DNA of 64,000 bases from Marinobacter sp. MDS2 (GTDB lineage: Bacteria; Pseudomonadota; Gammaproteobacteria; Pseudomonadales; Oleiphilaceae): contig NZ_JAVAJF010000005.1 of NCBI RefSeq assembly GCF_030718085.1, positions 10,736 to 74,735 on the forward strand, given 5' to 3'. A program made the position numbers and the translations under genes. Of the stretch, positions 50,133 through 58,502 are shown one piece after another. Position 1 is the stretch's first letter. Every line of letters begins with the position of its first letter. A model generated the notes under the pieces. That model saw only the letters and a list, made by a program, of their open reading frames with translations. It made no database searches and was not told where the DNA came from.

Positions 50133-51250
50133 TGGCCCGCCTCCTGCTCTCTGTCTTTCAGCAAGCCGGCAAGAATCGCCAGGGCAGCCCGCGCTTCTTC
50201 ACTTTGCTGCTCCGGCTGTTGCAGCCGAAGCTCTCCAATCACCTCACCGACATAACCATCTGCATGCAATGCAGCGATATCATCTTCAGTAGGTTCAAGC
50301 TGGAGGTTACTGCGGTCACATTGAATGCTGCGAAACCGGGCTTCGGCCACCGAGAGCGCATCCAGGAGCCGATCTTCGCCGGCCAAGGTGATCGCGCCGT
50401 CAAGGCGAAGATCCACCACCGATGCATCCGGCAAAGCTTCCAGCCGCTTGAGAAGCTCCTCAAGATCAGATTCCACCGTCAGAGTTTCCCGCCACTGGTG
50501 CCATTGGTATTGGCCGGTCGCCACCCGAGTGACGAAAGGAGTGGCACCGGGGGTGGCAATTTCAACAATGAGAGCGTTACCGGCATCGTTATTCCGGAAC
50601 CGCTCAGCTTCGTGCGTGCCGGAGTACCAGGTACGCTCGTTGACTTGCTTGGTGCCGTGCCAGTCACCCAAGGCGAGGTAGTCCAGCCGACTCGTATCCG
50701 CGCGATCGGGCGCAATCGGATTGGTAGCGTCAATGTCTTCGGACAGCAGGCCTTGCACACTGCCATGAGCCAAACCAATCCGGAGCAAATCGTCCGGGGT
50801 TTCGTAATGAGAGAAGGGTTCGGTAAGGTCGCCATAGGTGTGGCGCTGGGTAAGAGGCGCACACAGTATCGCCAATCCTTGAGATTCCAGGGCGACAACG
50901 CCGGGCTCCAGCGCCAGATGCACGTTATCTGGCACCGCACCCAAACGCCGGGCCCGGGTCCACACGCTTTCCGCGAGCGCGGCGTCGTGATTACCGGGCA
51001 ACATCACCCAAGGGCCAGTAAAGCCTTTGGTGGCATTAAACACACGGCGAATGGTGCGGTCAGACACCGTTTGCGCATCAAAGACATCTCCGGCCACCAA
51101 CACGGCATCGCACTGATGCTCATTGGCCAGCCGGGCAAGTTTTTCAATCCCCGCAAAGCGGGCTTCGACCAGCGCCGCTCCGTCTTCGATTTCAAACCGG
51201 CTGTAGGACCGCCCCATCTGCCAGTCCGCAGTGTGCAAAAACCTCGGCAT
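50129..51250 (-). CDS. SbcD/Mre11-like metallophosphoesterase (YhaO-like)
   Basis: The 373-residue protein has the five phosphoesterase motifs: HTADWQMG (D9), GDVFD (D55), PGNHD (N87-H88-D89), AHGS (H162) and GDWHG (D196-H198). The first motif reads D-W-Q where SbcD and Mre11 have D-x-H, so one usual metal-ligand His is Gln. I recall a related HTADWQ form in YhaO-like proteins, so this may be a subfamily trait. The ATG at 51250 has AAGGAAGG upstream. It is the nuclease partner of the ATPase gene that overlaps its end. Confidence 0.82.
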   Translation of the reverse strand: MPRFLHTADWQMGRSYSRFEIEDGAALVEARFAGIEKLARLANEHQCDAVLVAGDVFDAQTVSDRTIRRVFNATKGFTGPWVMLPGNHDAALAESVWTRARRLGAVPDNVHLALEPGVVALESQGLAILCAPLTQRHTYGDLTEPFSHYETPDDLLRIGLAHGSVQGLLSEDIDATNPIAPDRADTSRLDYLALGDWHGTKQVNERTWYSGTHEAERFRNNDAGNALIVEIATPGATPFVTRVATGQYQWHQWRETLTVESDLEELLKRLEALPDASVVDLRLDGAITLAGEDRLLDALSVAEARFRSIQCDRSNLQLEPTEDDIAALHADGYVGEVIGELRLQQPEQQSEEARAALAILAGLLKDREQEAGQ

Positions 51251-51287
51251 AACACCTTCCTTAGAGACGTCCGACAATCTATGCGTT

Positions 51288-51797
51288 TCAGGCTCCGAGC
51301 CCTGTGATGACAGCCTCGCAAACCTGATCCTGATTCATCTCCTCACCCTGGATCGTAAGGTCGGCATACTGCGTGTACAGCGCAAAGCGCTCATCAAACA
51401 GATCCGACAACGATTGGTCTGGGCGCCGGGAAATACCCCGAAGGCTGTAATCGCCAATGCGCTCGACGACACACTCCAGAGGTATATCCAGAAACACCAC
51501 CGTACCATTGGTTTTGAGGTGTTTCATCGCCGCTTCACTGTAAACCGCACTGCCGCCGGTACTGATGACCTGCCCTTGAACATCGAGCCCTAGCAATACC
51601 TGCTCTTCGATATGACGCAGGGCTACGTAGCCATCCTGATCAACAATTTCCTGCAGAGTGCGCCCCGCCTCTTGCTGAATCAGCAGGTCGGTATCAACAA
51701 AGCCGAGCCCAAGGCGCTTGGCAACCAATACGCCAACGGTACTCTTGCCGCTGCCCGGCATGCCGATAAACACAAGATTTCTTGTATCAGCCACCAT
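51288..51797 (-). CDS. Shikimate kinase-like protein (AroK family, divergent)
   Basis: The 169-residue P-loop kinase has GMPGSGKST (12-20), DTD (35-37) for shikimate binding, an Arg in ALRHIEEQV and TGGSAVY (80-86) where typical shikimate kinases have TGGGAV. The substitution and the sstT neighbour suggest it may be a paralogue, with the housekeeping aroK probably beside aroB elsewhere; this is inference. The ATG at 51797 overlaps the sstT stop by one base, with AAAGGCAAG upstream, so the two are translated together. Confidence 0.78.
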   Translation of the reverse strand: MVADTRNLVFIGMPGSGKSTVGVLVAKRLGLGFVDTDLLIQQEAGRTLQEIVDQDGYVALRHIEEQVLLGLDVQGQVISTGGSAVYSEAAMKHLKTNGTVVFLDIPLECVVERIGDYSLRGISRRPDQSLSDLFDERFALYTQYADLTIQGEEMNQDQVCEAVITGLGA

Positions 51798-53020
51798 CAC
51801 TTGCCTTTTGCTTCAGCAGCGCGGCTGGCAGTCGCGGTAAACAGCACGTCAGTTGATGAGTTCAGCGCCGTTTCCGTGGAGTCTTGCACCACGCTGATCA
51901 CAAAACCAATCGCCACCGCTTGCATGGCCACTTCCGTTGGAATGCCGAACAGGCTGGTCGCCAATGGAATCAACAGTAACGAACCGCCGGCCACACCCGA
52001 TACACCACAAGCCGCCAGCGCCGACACCACACACAACAACAATGCCGTCGGGAAATCCACGGGGATGCCCAGAGTGTTTACCACCGCCAATGTAATCACG
52101 GAGATGGTAATCGCTGCGCCCGCCATGTTGATGGTCGCACCCAGAGGAATTGAGATTGCGTAGGTATCTGCGTCCAGCTTCAGGCGCTCACTGAGTTCCA
52201 GATTAACCGGGATGTTTGCCGCAGAGCTACGGGTGAAGAACGCGGTGATGGCACTGCCACGCAGGCAAGCAAACACCAGTGGATACGGGTTCTGACGCAA
52301 CTTGAGAAATACGATCAACGGGTTGGTCACCAGCGCCACAAACAACATACAGCCAACGATCACCGAGAGCAGCTGACCAAAGCCCAACAGCGCGCCAATG
52401 CCAGCGGTGGCAAGAGTATTCGCCACAAGGCCAAAAATACCGAGCGGCGCCAGACTAATGATCATACGCACAACGCCAGAGACAGCCTCTGACATATCAC
52501 TGAGCACATTACGGGTCGCTTCGCTGGAGTGACGCAGCATCAAACCCAGAGCAATTGCCCAGGAAAGGATGGCAATGAAGTTGGCATCCATCAGCGCCGT
52601 TACCGGGTTGGTAACCGCACTCAGAACGAGGTTGTGCAATATTTCAACAATGCTGCCCGGGGGATTTCCGCTAACTTCCGGGATATCGAGGACCAGTTCC
52701 GTCGGAAACGCAAAGCTGGCACCTACCGCCACCAGTGCTGCGACCAGAGTGCCTATCCCGTAAAGGATAATCACATCCTGAATGTTTGTGGGCTGGCCTT
52801 TCTGGTGCCCTGAAATAGCCGTCATCACCAATACAAAAACCAATATCGGTGCGACTGCCTTCAAGGCTTTAATGAATAGCTGGCCAAGCAATGAGAAGGA
52901 CTGAGCCATTTCGGGCAGGAAAATCGCCAGAATCACGCCAGCAACAATACCGATGGCTATCTGGGTTATCAGGCCCAGCTGGAGAACCGGGCGAAACATA
53001 CTGTAAAGCCGAGCGGACAT
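51797..53020 (-). CDS. sstT: Sodium:serine/threonine symporter
   Basis: SstT takes up serine and threonine with sodium. The 407-residue inner-membrane protein (E. coli 414) shows family motifs [26 protein letters not shown] and [15 protein letters not shown], and eight or more spans. I start at the ATG 53020, which has AGGAG upstream and begins MSARLYSMF; the longer frame to 53092 adds an unsupported non-hydrophobic tail. A strong intrinsic terminator lies 75 bases upstream in the same direction, so expression may be controlled by attenuation. Confidence 0.92.
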   Translation of the reverse strand: MSARLYSMFRPVLQLGLITQIAIGIVAGVILAIFLPEMAQSFSLLGQLFIKALKAVAPILVFVLVMTAISGHQKGQPTNIQDVIILYGIGTLVAALVAVGASFAFPTELVLDIPEVSGNPPGSIVEILHNLVLSAVTNPVTALMDANFIAILSWAIALGLMLRHSSEATRNVLSDMSEAVSGVVRMIISLAPLGIFGLVANTLATAGIGALLGFGQLLSVIVGCMLFVALVTNPLIVFLKLRQNPYPLVFACLRGSAITAFFTRSSAANIPVNLELSERLKLDADTYAISIPLGATINMAGAAITISVITLAVVNTLGIPVDFPTALLLCVVSALAACGVSGVAGGSLLLIPLATSLFGIPTEVAMQAVAIGFVISVVQDSTETALNSSTDVLFTATASRAAEAKGK

Positions 53021-53094
53021 AAAAAGCTCCTGTTGAGTGTTCGAAAACGGGCGCACTCCCCGGCACTCATGCGCCACCGGAACAACTGTCACCC

Positions 53095-53133
53095 AGAAAA
53101 CAAAAAGGCAGATCAGCCTGTTACTGATCTGCC
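53095..53133 (-). terminator. Intrinsic terminator or attenuator upstream of sstT
   Basis: GGCAGATCAG (53107-53116) and CTGATCTGCC (53124-53133) form a perfect 10-bp stem with a 7-base loop. On the minus strand the stem is followed by TTTTTG and TTTT, an excellent terminator. On the plus strand only CTTTTAT follows. It lies 75 bases before the sstT start and no minus-strand gene of note precedes it, so transcription into sstT from upstream must pass it. Confidence 0.8.
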
Positions 53134-53374
53134 CTTTTATGTGATCGCGGGCGTTTCGCTTCTTTCAGAGTAAGAACGCGTACCCACGTCTGCTTCGCCT
53201 CGCGGCGAAACTTTTCTGTATATCCATATAATGGGCGGATTATTCCAGACCTGACTCCGAGAGGCAACGGGCACAGGGATGTAACAAGGTGCTCTCTTGC
53301 GTGTCTATCAGGTAACCCCAGCAACCACAAAAGCTCGTTGCTGGCAGTACCCGATAGCATAGAGGGGAACAATC
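53134..53374. other. Structured non-coding region between sstT and the small peptide gene
   Basis: This stretch holds several paired elements: GTTTCGC (53153-53159) with GCGAAAC (53205-53211); TTCGCC (53194-53199) with GGCGAA (53204-53209), which competes with the first; ACCTGA and TCAGGT enclosing GAGAG/CTCTC (about 53249-53313); and CCAGCAAC/GTTGCTGG (about 53318-53344). On the minus strand these precede the sstT terminator; on the plus strand part of them forms the 5' leader of the peptide gene. No known riboswitch consensus is recognised. An 83-codon open frame on the minus strand lacks any family resemblance. Confidence 0.4.
53227..53232 (+). promoter_or_regulatory. Candidate -10 box for the small peptide gene
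   Basis: A perfect TATAAT lies 143 bases before the ATG. The -35 position is not well conserved, so the promoter may need an activator. It would give a leader of about 135 bases containing the ACCTGA/TCAGGT and CCAGCAAC/GTTGCTGG stems. Confidence 0.4.
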
Positions 53375-53527
53375 ATGAACAAAATCAAACTGATGCTTGC
53401 AGCGGTCTTGCTTGCCTTATCGGCCACCGCAGTTCAAGCCATGGACGGGCACGCCGACCGGGTCAATGAAGCGAAGACCTTTCCGAATAAAACCGTAGTG
53501 ATGATGGACGATCACAGCAAACGGTAG
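53375..53527 (+). CDS. Small exported peptide, 50 residues
   Basis: The reading frame starts MNKIKLMLAAVLLALSATAVQA, a textbook signal peptide with predicted cleavage after VQA, and leaves a mature peptide of only about 28 residues that is charged and His/Asp/Lys-rich (MDGHADRVNEAKTFP... ending DDHSKR). The ribosome site AGAGGGG lies upstream at good distance. A candidate promoter and a strong terminator bound it, making an independent single-gene unit. I do not recognise the family. It could be a metal-binding or signalling peptide; this is speculation. Confidence 0.65.
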   Translation: MNKIKLMLAAVLLALSATAVQAMDGHADRVNEAKTFPNKTVVMMDDHSKR

Positions 53528-53578
53528 CGAGACCAACCAATTGGAACAGGTTTATAGTCGTTCCCGAAGATCACAGGC

Positions 53579-53612
53579 AGCCCGGCTTGCCATCTGGCAG
53601 GCCGGGCTTTCT
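53579..53612 (+). terminator. Terminator of the small peptide gene
   Basis: AGCCCGGC (53579-53586) and GCCGGGCT (53601-53608) form a perfect 8-bp stem, with inner TGCC/GGCA pairing around ATCT, followed by TTCT. The T run on the plus strand is short but the stem is very stable. It also separates this gene from the convergent acylase gene. Confidence 0.7.
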
Positions 53613-53614
53613 AG

Positions 53615-56245
53615 TTATGGATTAGCAGAAGTGAATGGTGCCTGAAGCGTCATCGTCTTCTGATCCGGATCTGCACTAATATCCGCGTCCGTGTATGGGA
53701 AGCGAATCCAGTTTTTCTCAGCATAGGATTCCGTCATATCCCGATAATAGGGCGAAGCCGGATCGGTGGATTGAGAATAGGTCACAAACCCCTCAGCCTT
53801 CGGTGTACCATCTTCTCGCCACGTGACCGTTTGGATATAGCTGTTTCCGTAGGTAACCGGATATTCTTTACCATCAGCCAGCCCCACACCTTTGGTGGCG
53901 GCAATGGTAAAGGCGCCTTCAAAACTCTCTCCGCCAAAGACCGGTATTCGGTCGCCTTCATGAATACCGGAATGCTGAATCTCTCTCAGTTCGGCATCGA
54001 AAGACACCCCGGAAGCCTCAACTGCCTGAATCGCCTCGGCAAAAGCTTTGATGGCTGCTGGGTTCGCAGCATTGAAGGTACGAGGCGTGTTGACCGGGTC
54101 GTCCGCACTGAATGACTCTTGCCATTTCGAATCGGATCCCACCGGCAGAAGGTTAATTCGGCGCCAGAACTCTCTCCAGATGTGCCCGCCGCGGGAATCC
54201 AGATTGTACTGCCCGTCCCACTCTGTCAGCGCCTTACACGCCTCAGTTCTTGTCTGGTCCGAAAGGTCGGCTCCTGCACCTACGCCTACGCTTGCATCTA
54301 CACCTGAACCTGGACTTAAATCTTTGCCTGCACTCGCTTCCGAGCTACAGTAGGTGGTCAGCACTGCGTCTCGGGCTAAACGCTCAGACATCACGGAGCT
54401 GCTTAAGACAATATCCTGAAGGTTGCTCATATCAAAGCCAACGGACCCAGCACCGCCATCGCCGCCGCTAAGACGCTCCTCAACCTGTTTAATACACAAT
54501 CTCGTACGCAGGGTTCGAGCAGTCTCTTCATCACCAATGATGCTTGCATAACCGGTAAGTGGCTCGTCGGGATTTGTAAGCCAGTAGCTGTCGTTACAGT
54601 TGTGTACCCAGTCGTTACGAACGAGACTCGGCAAATTCTCAGGGCCAAACACCCCTTCAGCCGGCGCATCATCGTCAGAGCCCCAGGCACAATCAGCCCG
54701 GCTGCCATCCAGAACCGGCAATCCTGGCGCCAATAGAGCGAAAGCCGGAGAAATAGAAGAAGAACACTTCAGAGCATGGGTGTCGGTTACATGGGGAACC
54801 ACCGTCAGATCACCATAGTAGGCGGGCTGGTCGGGCCCTGTCGCGATGGTATTAACCCATGGAACGCCCAGAACACTGGCATGCAGTTCTTTAAACTCTT
54901 CCAAACTGCTCGCCTGGTTCCAACGGAAGAACTGGTTCAGCATCCGATTGTTTTCCGCATTCGCATCCCGAAGGGTGTAGGCCTTCGCATGTGTCCACGA
55001 CAGTACGGGAACGCCTGACACCTCATATTCCAACATCGGTCCATATTGCGAGCTGTAAAGCGTTCGAGTTTCTTCAGTGACTGCACCATCAGGCTGCAAA
55101 ACTTCCACAGTGATTTCTGACGATGTCATATCGACAAACTCGCCGTTGTACAGATACTGCGTTGAATCTGCCGGGTTAAGCGTTAACTCGTAGAACGTAA
55201 ATCGATAAGCGGTCGAAACGGTGTGGCTCCAAGCAAAATGCTCGTTAAAACCGATCAGAACTGCAGGCAAGCCGTACAATGCTGCGCCCATGACTTCCGC
55301 TTTATCACCCACTTTCAGGTGCGCAAGGTATAAGCGCTCCGTTTTCTCCCAGGGGAAATGCGGGTTTCCGAACAACAGTGATTGACCATCACTAGTCGCA
55401 CCCTCAGAAAACGCATACATATTACTGCCAATATCGAGTTCCCTGCTCATCGGAAATGAGAGTGACGCTGAATTTTCAGTAAGTTTCGCGATATCACCTT
55501 CGCTCAGCTCGGGCGGCACGGGTGTGCCGGGAGTAGGAGGTTTCGCGTTAGCAATGCCCTCAACGAACACCGACGAGCTTGCCAGGATTGCAAGCCGGAA
55601 GTAGCGACGGAACATATCATCGAGAGTGATCGGGAGTAACCAATCAGTGCTGCGGCAATCATCGTGACGCCCGGGATGCTCGCCCACTCGAATCTCCTCG
55701 AGGTAGCGGTTGTACCCATCCACAAATCCCTGCGAGGCTGCGAGTACTTCGGGGTCACTTTCATTTTTAAGCGATTCGAGCGCTTCGTCCGAGATAACCG
55801 AGCGCCAGAAGAAATCCGCATCAACGTTACTCGTTTCGGCACCATTAGACGGTATGGTGTAGCTTCCCTCTCCTCCGAGATGCTTCGCGCGCAAACCTCT
55901 TACGGTCAGCGTGTCCTCTGCAAGCAGACACAGATTGTCCTCCGCTTGCACATAGCCGTAGCCATAGCCCATGCTTGCGAAATCTGCGGCTTCAATATGC
56001 GGGATACCGTATGATGTGCGGGTGATTTTCACGCTGTAACCGTCGATTTCCGGCGGAACATCATCTGGCGGTGTGTCGTCCTTCGGGGGAGTTTCATTTT
56101 TCGGAGGCGTTTCAACCTTGGGAGGGGCTTCAACTCCGCTCGATGAGCCGCCAGAGCTTTCTTTTCCGGAGCCACCGCCTGAACCAAAACAGCCGGTCAT
56201 TCCACTGATCACGACTGCTAGTAGTAGATGCCTAGCTTGAATCAT
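53615..56245 (-). CDS. Penicillin-acylase-family lipoprotein (Ntn hydrolase)
   Basis: The 876-residue precursor has a lipoprotein-like signal (GMTGC, Cys19), a Gly/Ser stretch and a proline linker of five-to-six-residue repeats (ETPPKNE, DDTPPDD; about 39-75), then the penicillin acylase fold. The alpha chain contains RTSYGIPHI and GYVQAEDN. The predicted autocatalytic serine that starts the beta chain is Ser274 in DIGSNMYAF, followed by GNPHFPW. Relatives include acyl-homoserine-lactone acylases and beta-lactam acylases; the substrate here is unknown. The lipid anchor is not usual for PvdQ-type enzymes, which are soluble periplasmic. A hexanucleotide repeat lies within the gene. Confidence 0.85.
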   Translation of the reverse strand: MIQARHLLLAVVISGMTGCFGSGGGSGKESSGGSSSGVEAPPKVETPPKNETPPKDDTPPDDVPPEIDGYSVKITRTSYGIPHIEAADFASMGYGYGYVQAEDNLCLLAEDTLTVRGLRAKHLGGEGSYTIPSNGAETSNVDADFFWRSVISDEALESLKNESDPEVLAASQGFVDGYNRYLEEIRVGEHPGRHDDCRSTDWLLPITLDDMFRRYFRLAILASSSVFVEGIANAKPPTPGTPVPPELSEGDIAKLTENSASLSFPMSRELDIGSNMYAFSEGATSDGQSLLFGNPHFPWEKTERLYLAHLKVGDKAEVMGAALYGLPAVLIGFNEHFAWSHTVSTAYRFTFYELTLNPADSTQYLYNGEFVDMTSSEITVEVLQPDGAVTEETRTLYSSQYGPMLEYEVSGVPVLSWTHAKAYTLRDANAENNRMLNQFFRWNQASSLEEFKELHASVLGVPWVNTIATGPDQPAYYGDLTVVPHVTDTHALKCSSSISPAFALLAPGLPVLDGSRADCAWGSDDDAPAEGVFGPENLPSLVRNDWVHNCNDSYWLTNPDEPLTGYASIIGDEETARTLRTRLCIKQVEERLSGGDGGAGSVGFDMSNLQDIVLSSSVMSERLARDAVLTTYCSSEASAGKDLSPGSGVDASVGVGAGADLSDQTRTEACKALTEWDGQYNLDSRGGHIWREFWRRINLLPVGSDSKWQESFSADDPVNTPRTFNAANPAAIKAFAEAIQAVEASGVSFDAELREIQHSGIHEGDRIPVFGGESFEGAFTIAATKGVGLADGKEYPVTYGNSYIQTVTWREDGTPKAEGFVTYSQSTDPASPYYRDMTESYAEKNWIRFPYTDADISADPDQKTMTLQAPFTSANP
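54273..54314. repeat. Degenerate hexanucleotide array inside the acylase gene
   Basis: Seven six-base units of pattern CYTRNR (CCTGCA, CCTACG, CCTACG, CTTGCA, TCTACA, CCTGAA, CCTGGA) occur in a row. On the coding strand they encode a Gly/Ala/Val/Ser-rich loop (SGVDASVGVGAGA) between two cysteines. Such arrays change length by slippage while keeping the frame, so this loop may vary between strains. Confidence 0.55.
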
Positions 56246-56351
56246 CTTTTAGATTCTCTTTGTTGTTGTGGTTGTTTTTATTTGTTTTTACGAGCCATTC
56301 GCCACTCGCGCGATTATCCTATAACCCCCAACACGTCTCCGCAACGGCATA

Positions 56352-58235
56352 CTAATTATTAGGTGGCGTCCAAACTGGCACATCTTCCGGCTTCGGCTCT
56401 TCCCATTCGCGATCCATCGCATTGTTCAATGCCCCTTCCAGCTTCATGAATAACTCGCCATACCTTGGGCTGAAATGAATACCCTCTTCAATTTCCTTCC
56501 AGGCCTCGAACAACTCATCCTCATGAGCTCGCTCGTTATCAACGAAGGTCCAGGCCATCTGTCTTGCTCGCAATGGATGTACGCCCATGGCGGTGAGTGC
56601 ATGGCTACCGAGCTCGAGCGCCGAATGGTAGGTTTCACTGACAACATCATCCGCACCGGCAGCCCTAAGCTGATAACCATGGCCACGATCAAATGCCCGG
56701 GCCAACACCCAAACACCCGGGAAGAACCGCTTTACATGTTCCACCATAGCCACTGTGCGTTCCCTATCATCAATCGCCACCACCAGCAACCGCGCTTTGG
56801 CGATACCGGATTTTTCCAACAAATCGGGCCTACTGGCATCCCCGAAGAAACTCTTGATGTTGATCTGGCGAACGTTCTCAATCTGCTCTAGCTCGTGATC
56901 AAGCACCACGATGGGAACGTTGTTAGCCCGCAGTAAACGGCACACGATTTGACCAAAACGCCCCACCCCCGCCACGATAACGGGCGCTTCTTCATCAATC
57001 GTATCGGCTTCGGGCTCATCGCTTTTGGCACGTCGGTAACGTGGCAATACAACGTAGTCGTATACGATGAAAAGCAGAGGCGTCAGGAACATGGAAAGCG
57101 CAACAACCAGCGACAGAACCTGGGAGGTTTCCAACGCTATTACATGGCTTTGCACACTATAGGTGAGCAGCACAAAGCCAAATTCACCGGCTTGCGCCAG
57201 CCCTAGGGTAAACAACCAACCATTGGTGCTGCGCACACCAAATAATTGAGCAAGCGCAAGTAGCACCAATGCCTTGCCTACAATGACGGCTAAACCTAGA
57301 GACACCACCGTACCCCACTCTGCCGCCAACACCTCGAAGTTGATACCGGCGCCAACTGTGATAAAGAACAGACCCAGCAGCAGCCCCTTAAACGGCTCGA
57401 TATTGGCCTCTAATTCATGTCGAAACTCACTGTTGGCCAACACCACCCCCGCGAGAAAAGCTCCGAGAGCGGGTGATAGGTTCACCACACTCATCAGTGC
57501 CGCGATGCCAATCACTAACATCAATGCTGTGGCCGTAAACACCTCACGCAGCCCGGACTGCACCACATAACGAAACAAAGGCCGGCTCAGGTAGTAGCCG
57601 CCGACAATAACAAACGCAACAGCCCCCACCACAACCAACGCATGCCCCCAACCGGGGAGATGTTCGACAAAGCTCAGCCCCGACCCGGAATGCGTCACGG
57701 AGTTCGCGTTTTCCCTCAAGTTGGGCAGTGCCAGTAACGGAATAAGGGCAAGCATCGGTATGACGGCTATGTCCTGGAACAACAGAACCGAAAACGTGTT
57801 ACGCCCACCCTCCGTTTTCGCCAACCCCTTTTCGTCCAGTGTTTGCAGCACAATCGCCGTCGACGACAGTGCAAAAATAAGCCCAATGGCCAGTGCAGTC
57901 TGCCAAACAACGCCCAGCCACCAAGCTACAGCCATACCGGCAGCTGCCGTCAGAGCAACCTGCAAACCGCCGAGCCCCAACAACCGCACTTTCATTGCCC
58001 AGAGTGCTTTGGGATCGATTTCCATCCCTATCAGGAAAAGCATCATCACCACACCAAACTCGGCAAAGTGTTGAATGGTGGTGGTTTCTTGACCAACAAG
58101 CCCCAGTACAGGCCCGATCACAACCCCTGCCACCAGATAGCCGAGTACAGAGCCCAACCCAAGGCGTTTTGCTAAGGGGACGGCAATAACCGCAGCCAAG
58201 AGATAGATAAATGCTTGAATGAAATAGGAGGTCAT
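56352..58235 (-). CDS. Kef-type monovalent cation:proton antiporter (CPA2) with RCK domain
   Basis: The 627-residue protein has about 12 membrane spans (1-385) of the CPA2 exchanger family followed by a cytosolic TrkA-N/RCK domain (about 405-530; VAGVGRFGQIVCRLL, then D of VVLDHE). It should mediate potassium or sodium efflux coupled to protons. Length is near E. coli KefB and KefC (601-620). It lacks an adjacent KefF/KefG-type quinone reductase gene. The next gene upstream is on the opposite strand. Confidence 0.88.
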   Translation of the reverse strand: MTSYFIQAFIYLLAAVIAVPLAKRLGLGSVLGYLVAGVVIGPVLGLVGQETTTIQHFAEFGVVMMLFLIGMEIDPKALWAMKVRLLGLGGLQVALTAAAGMAVAWWLGVVWQTALAIGLIFALSSTAIVLQTLDEKGLAKTEGGRNTFSVLLFQDIAVIPMLALIPLLALPNLRENANSVTHSGSGLSFVEHLPGWGHALVVVGAVAFVIVGGYYLSRPLFRYVVQSGLREVFTATALMLVIGIAALMSVVNLSPALGAFLAGVVLANSEFRHELEANIEPFKGLLLGLFFITVGAGINFEVLAAEWGTVVSLGLAVIVGKALVLLALAQLFGVRSTNGWLFTLGLAQAGEFGFVLLTYSVQSHVIALETSQVLSLVVALSMFLTPLLFIVYDYVVLPRYRRAKSDEPEADTIDEEAPVIVAGVGRFGQIVCRLLRANNVPIVVLDHELEQIENVRQINIKSFFGDASRPDLLEKSGIAKARLLVVAIDDRERTVAMVEHVKRFFPGVWVLARAFDRGHGYQLRAAGADDVVSETYHSALELGSHALTAMGVHPLRARQMAWTFVDNERAHEDELFEAWKEIEEGIHFSPRYGELFMKLEGALNNAMDREWEEPKPEDVPVWTPPNN

Positions 58236-58446
58236 CGGTTATGAGTACCACGTTATAGTTTTACGACACGGCTACTGTTTGCAGCTCCCCTGAAAACTAG
58301 CACAATCATCAATGCCAAGACGCACCAAAGCAGCACCTTACAAGCCTCTTTCTTTAAAATTCCTGGCGCCCGGCTTTGGAAATCCTCACCCCATCTTCCG
58401 CCCGTTCGGTACTTCGATGAAAATGAATAGGAATTCACAGGTTTGC

Positions 58447-58473
58447 AATATATACTTCAAGAGTACATATATT
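58447..58473. promoter_or_regulatory. AT-rich imperfect palindrome upstream of the GGDEF gene
   Basis: AATATATACT (58447-58456) and AGTACATATATT (58462-58473) form a near-palindrome around TCAAG, 30 bases before the ATG at 58503. It could be an operator or overlap a -10 box. The rest of 58236-58446 shows no clear element. Confidence 0.3.
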
Positions 58474-58502
58474 TGAGGTTCCCCGACCGGAAACCGCTGC
58501 CT

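Noticed and set aside
49967..51307. 446-codon open frame opposite the SbcD-like gene
   Set aside because: Antisense to a gene with all phosphoesterase motifs; no recognisable domain, signal or ribosome site.
53121..53372. 83-codon minus-strand open frame between sstT and the small peptide gene
   Set aside because: It ends in the loop of the terminator, has no ribosome site or family resemblance, and lies over stem-forming sequence; more likely leader RNA than protein.
54273..54314. Hexanucleotide array considered as a CRISPR or regulatory repeat
   Set aside because: Units are six bases with no spacers and lie in frame inside a coding region.
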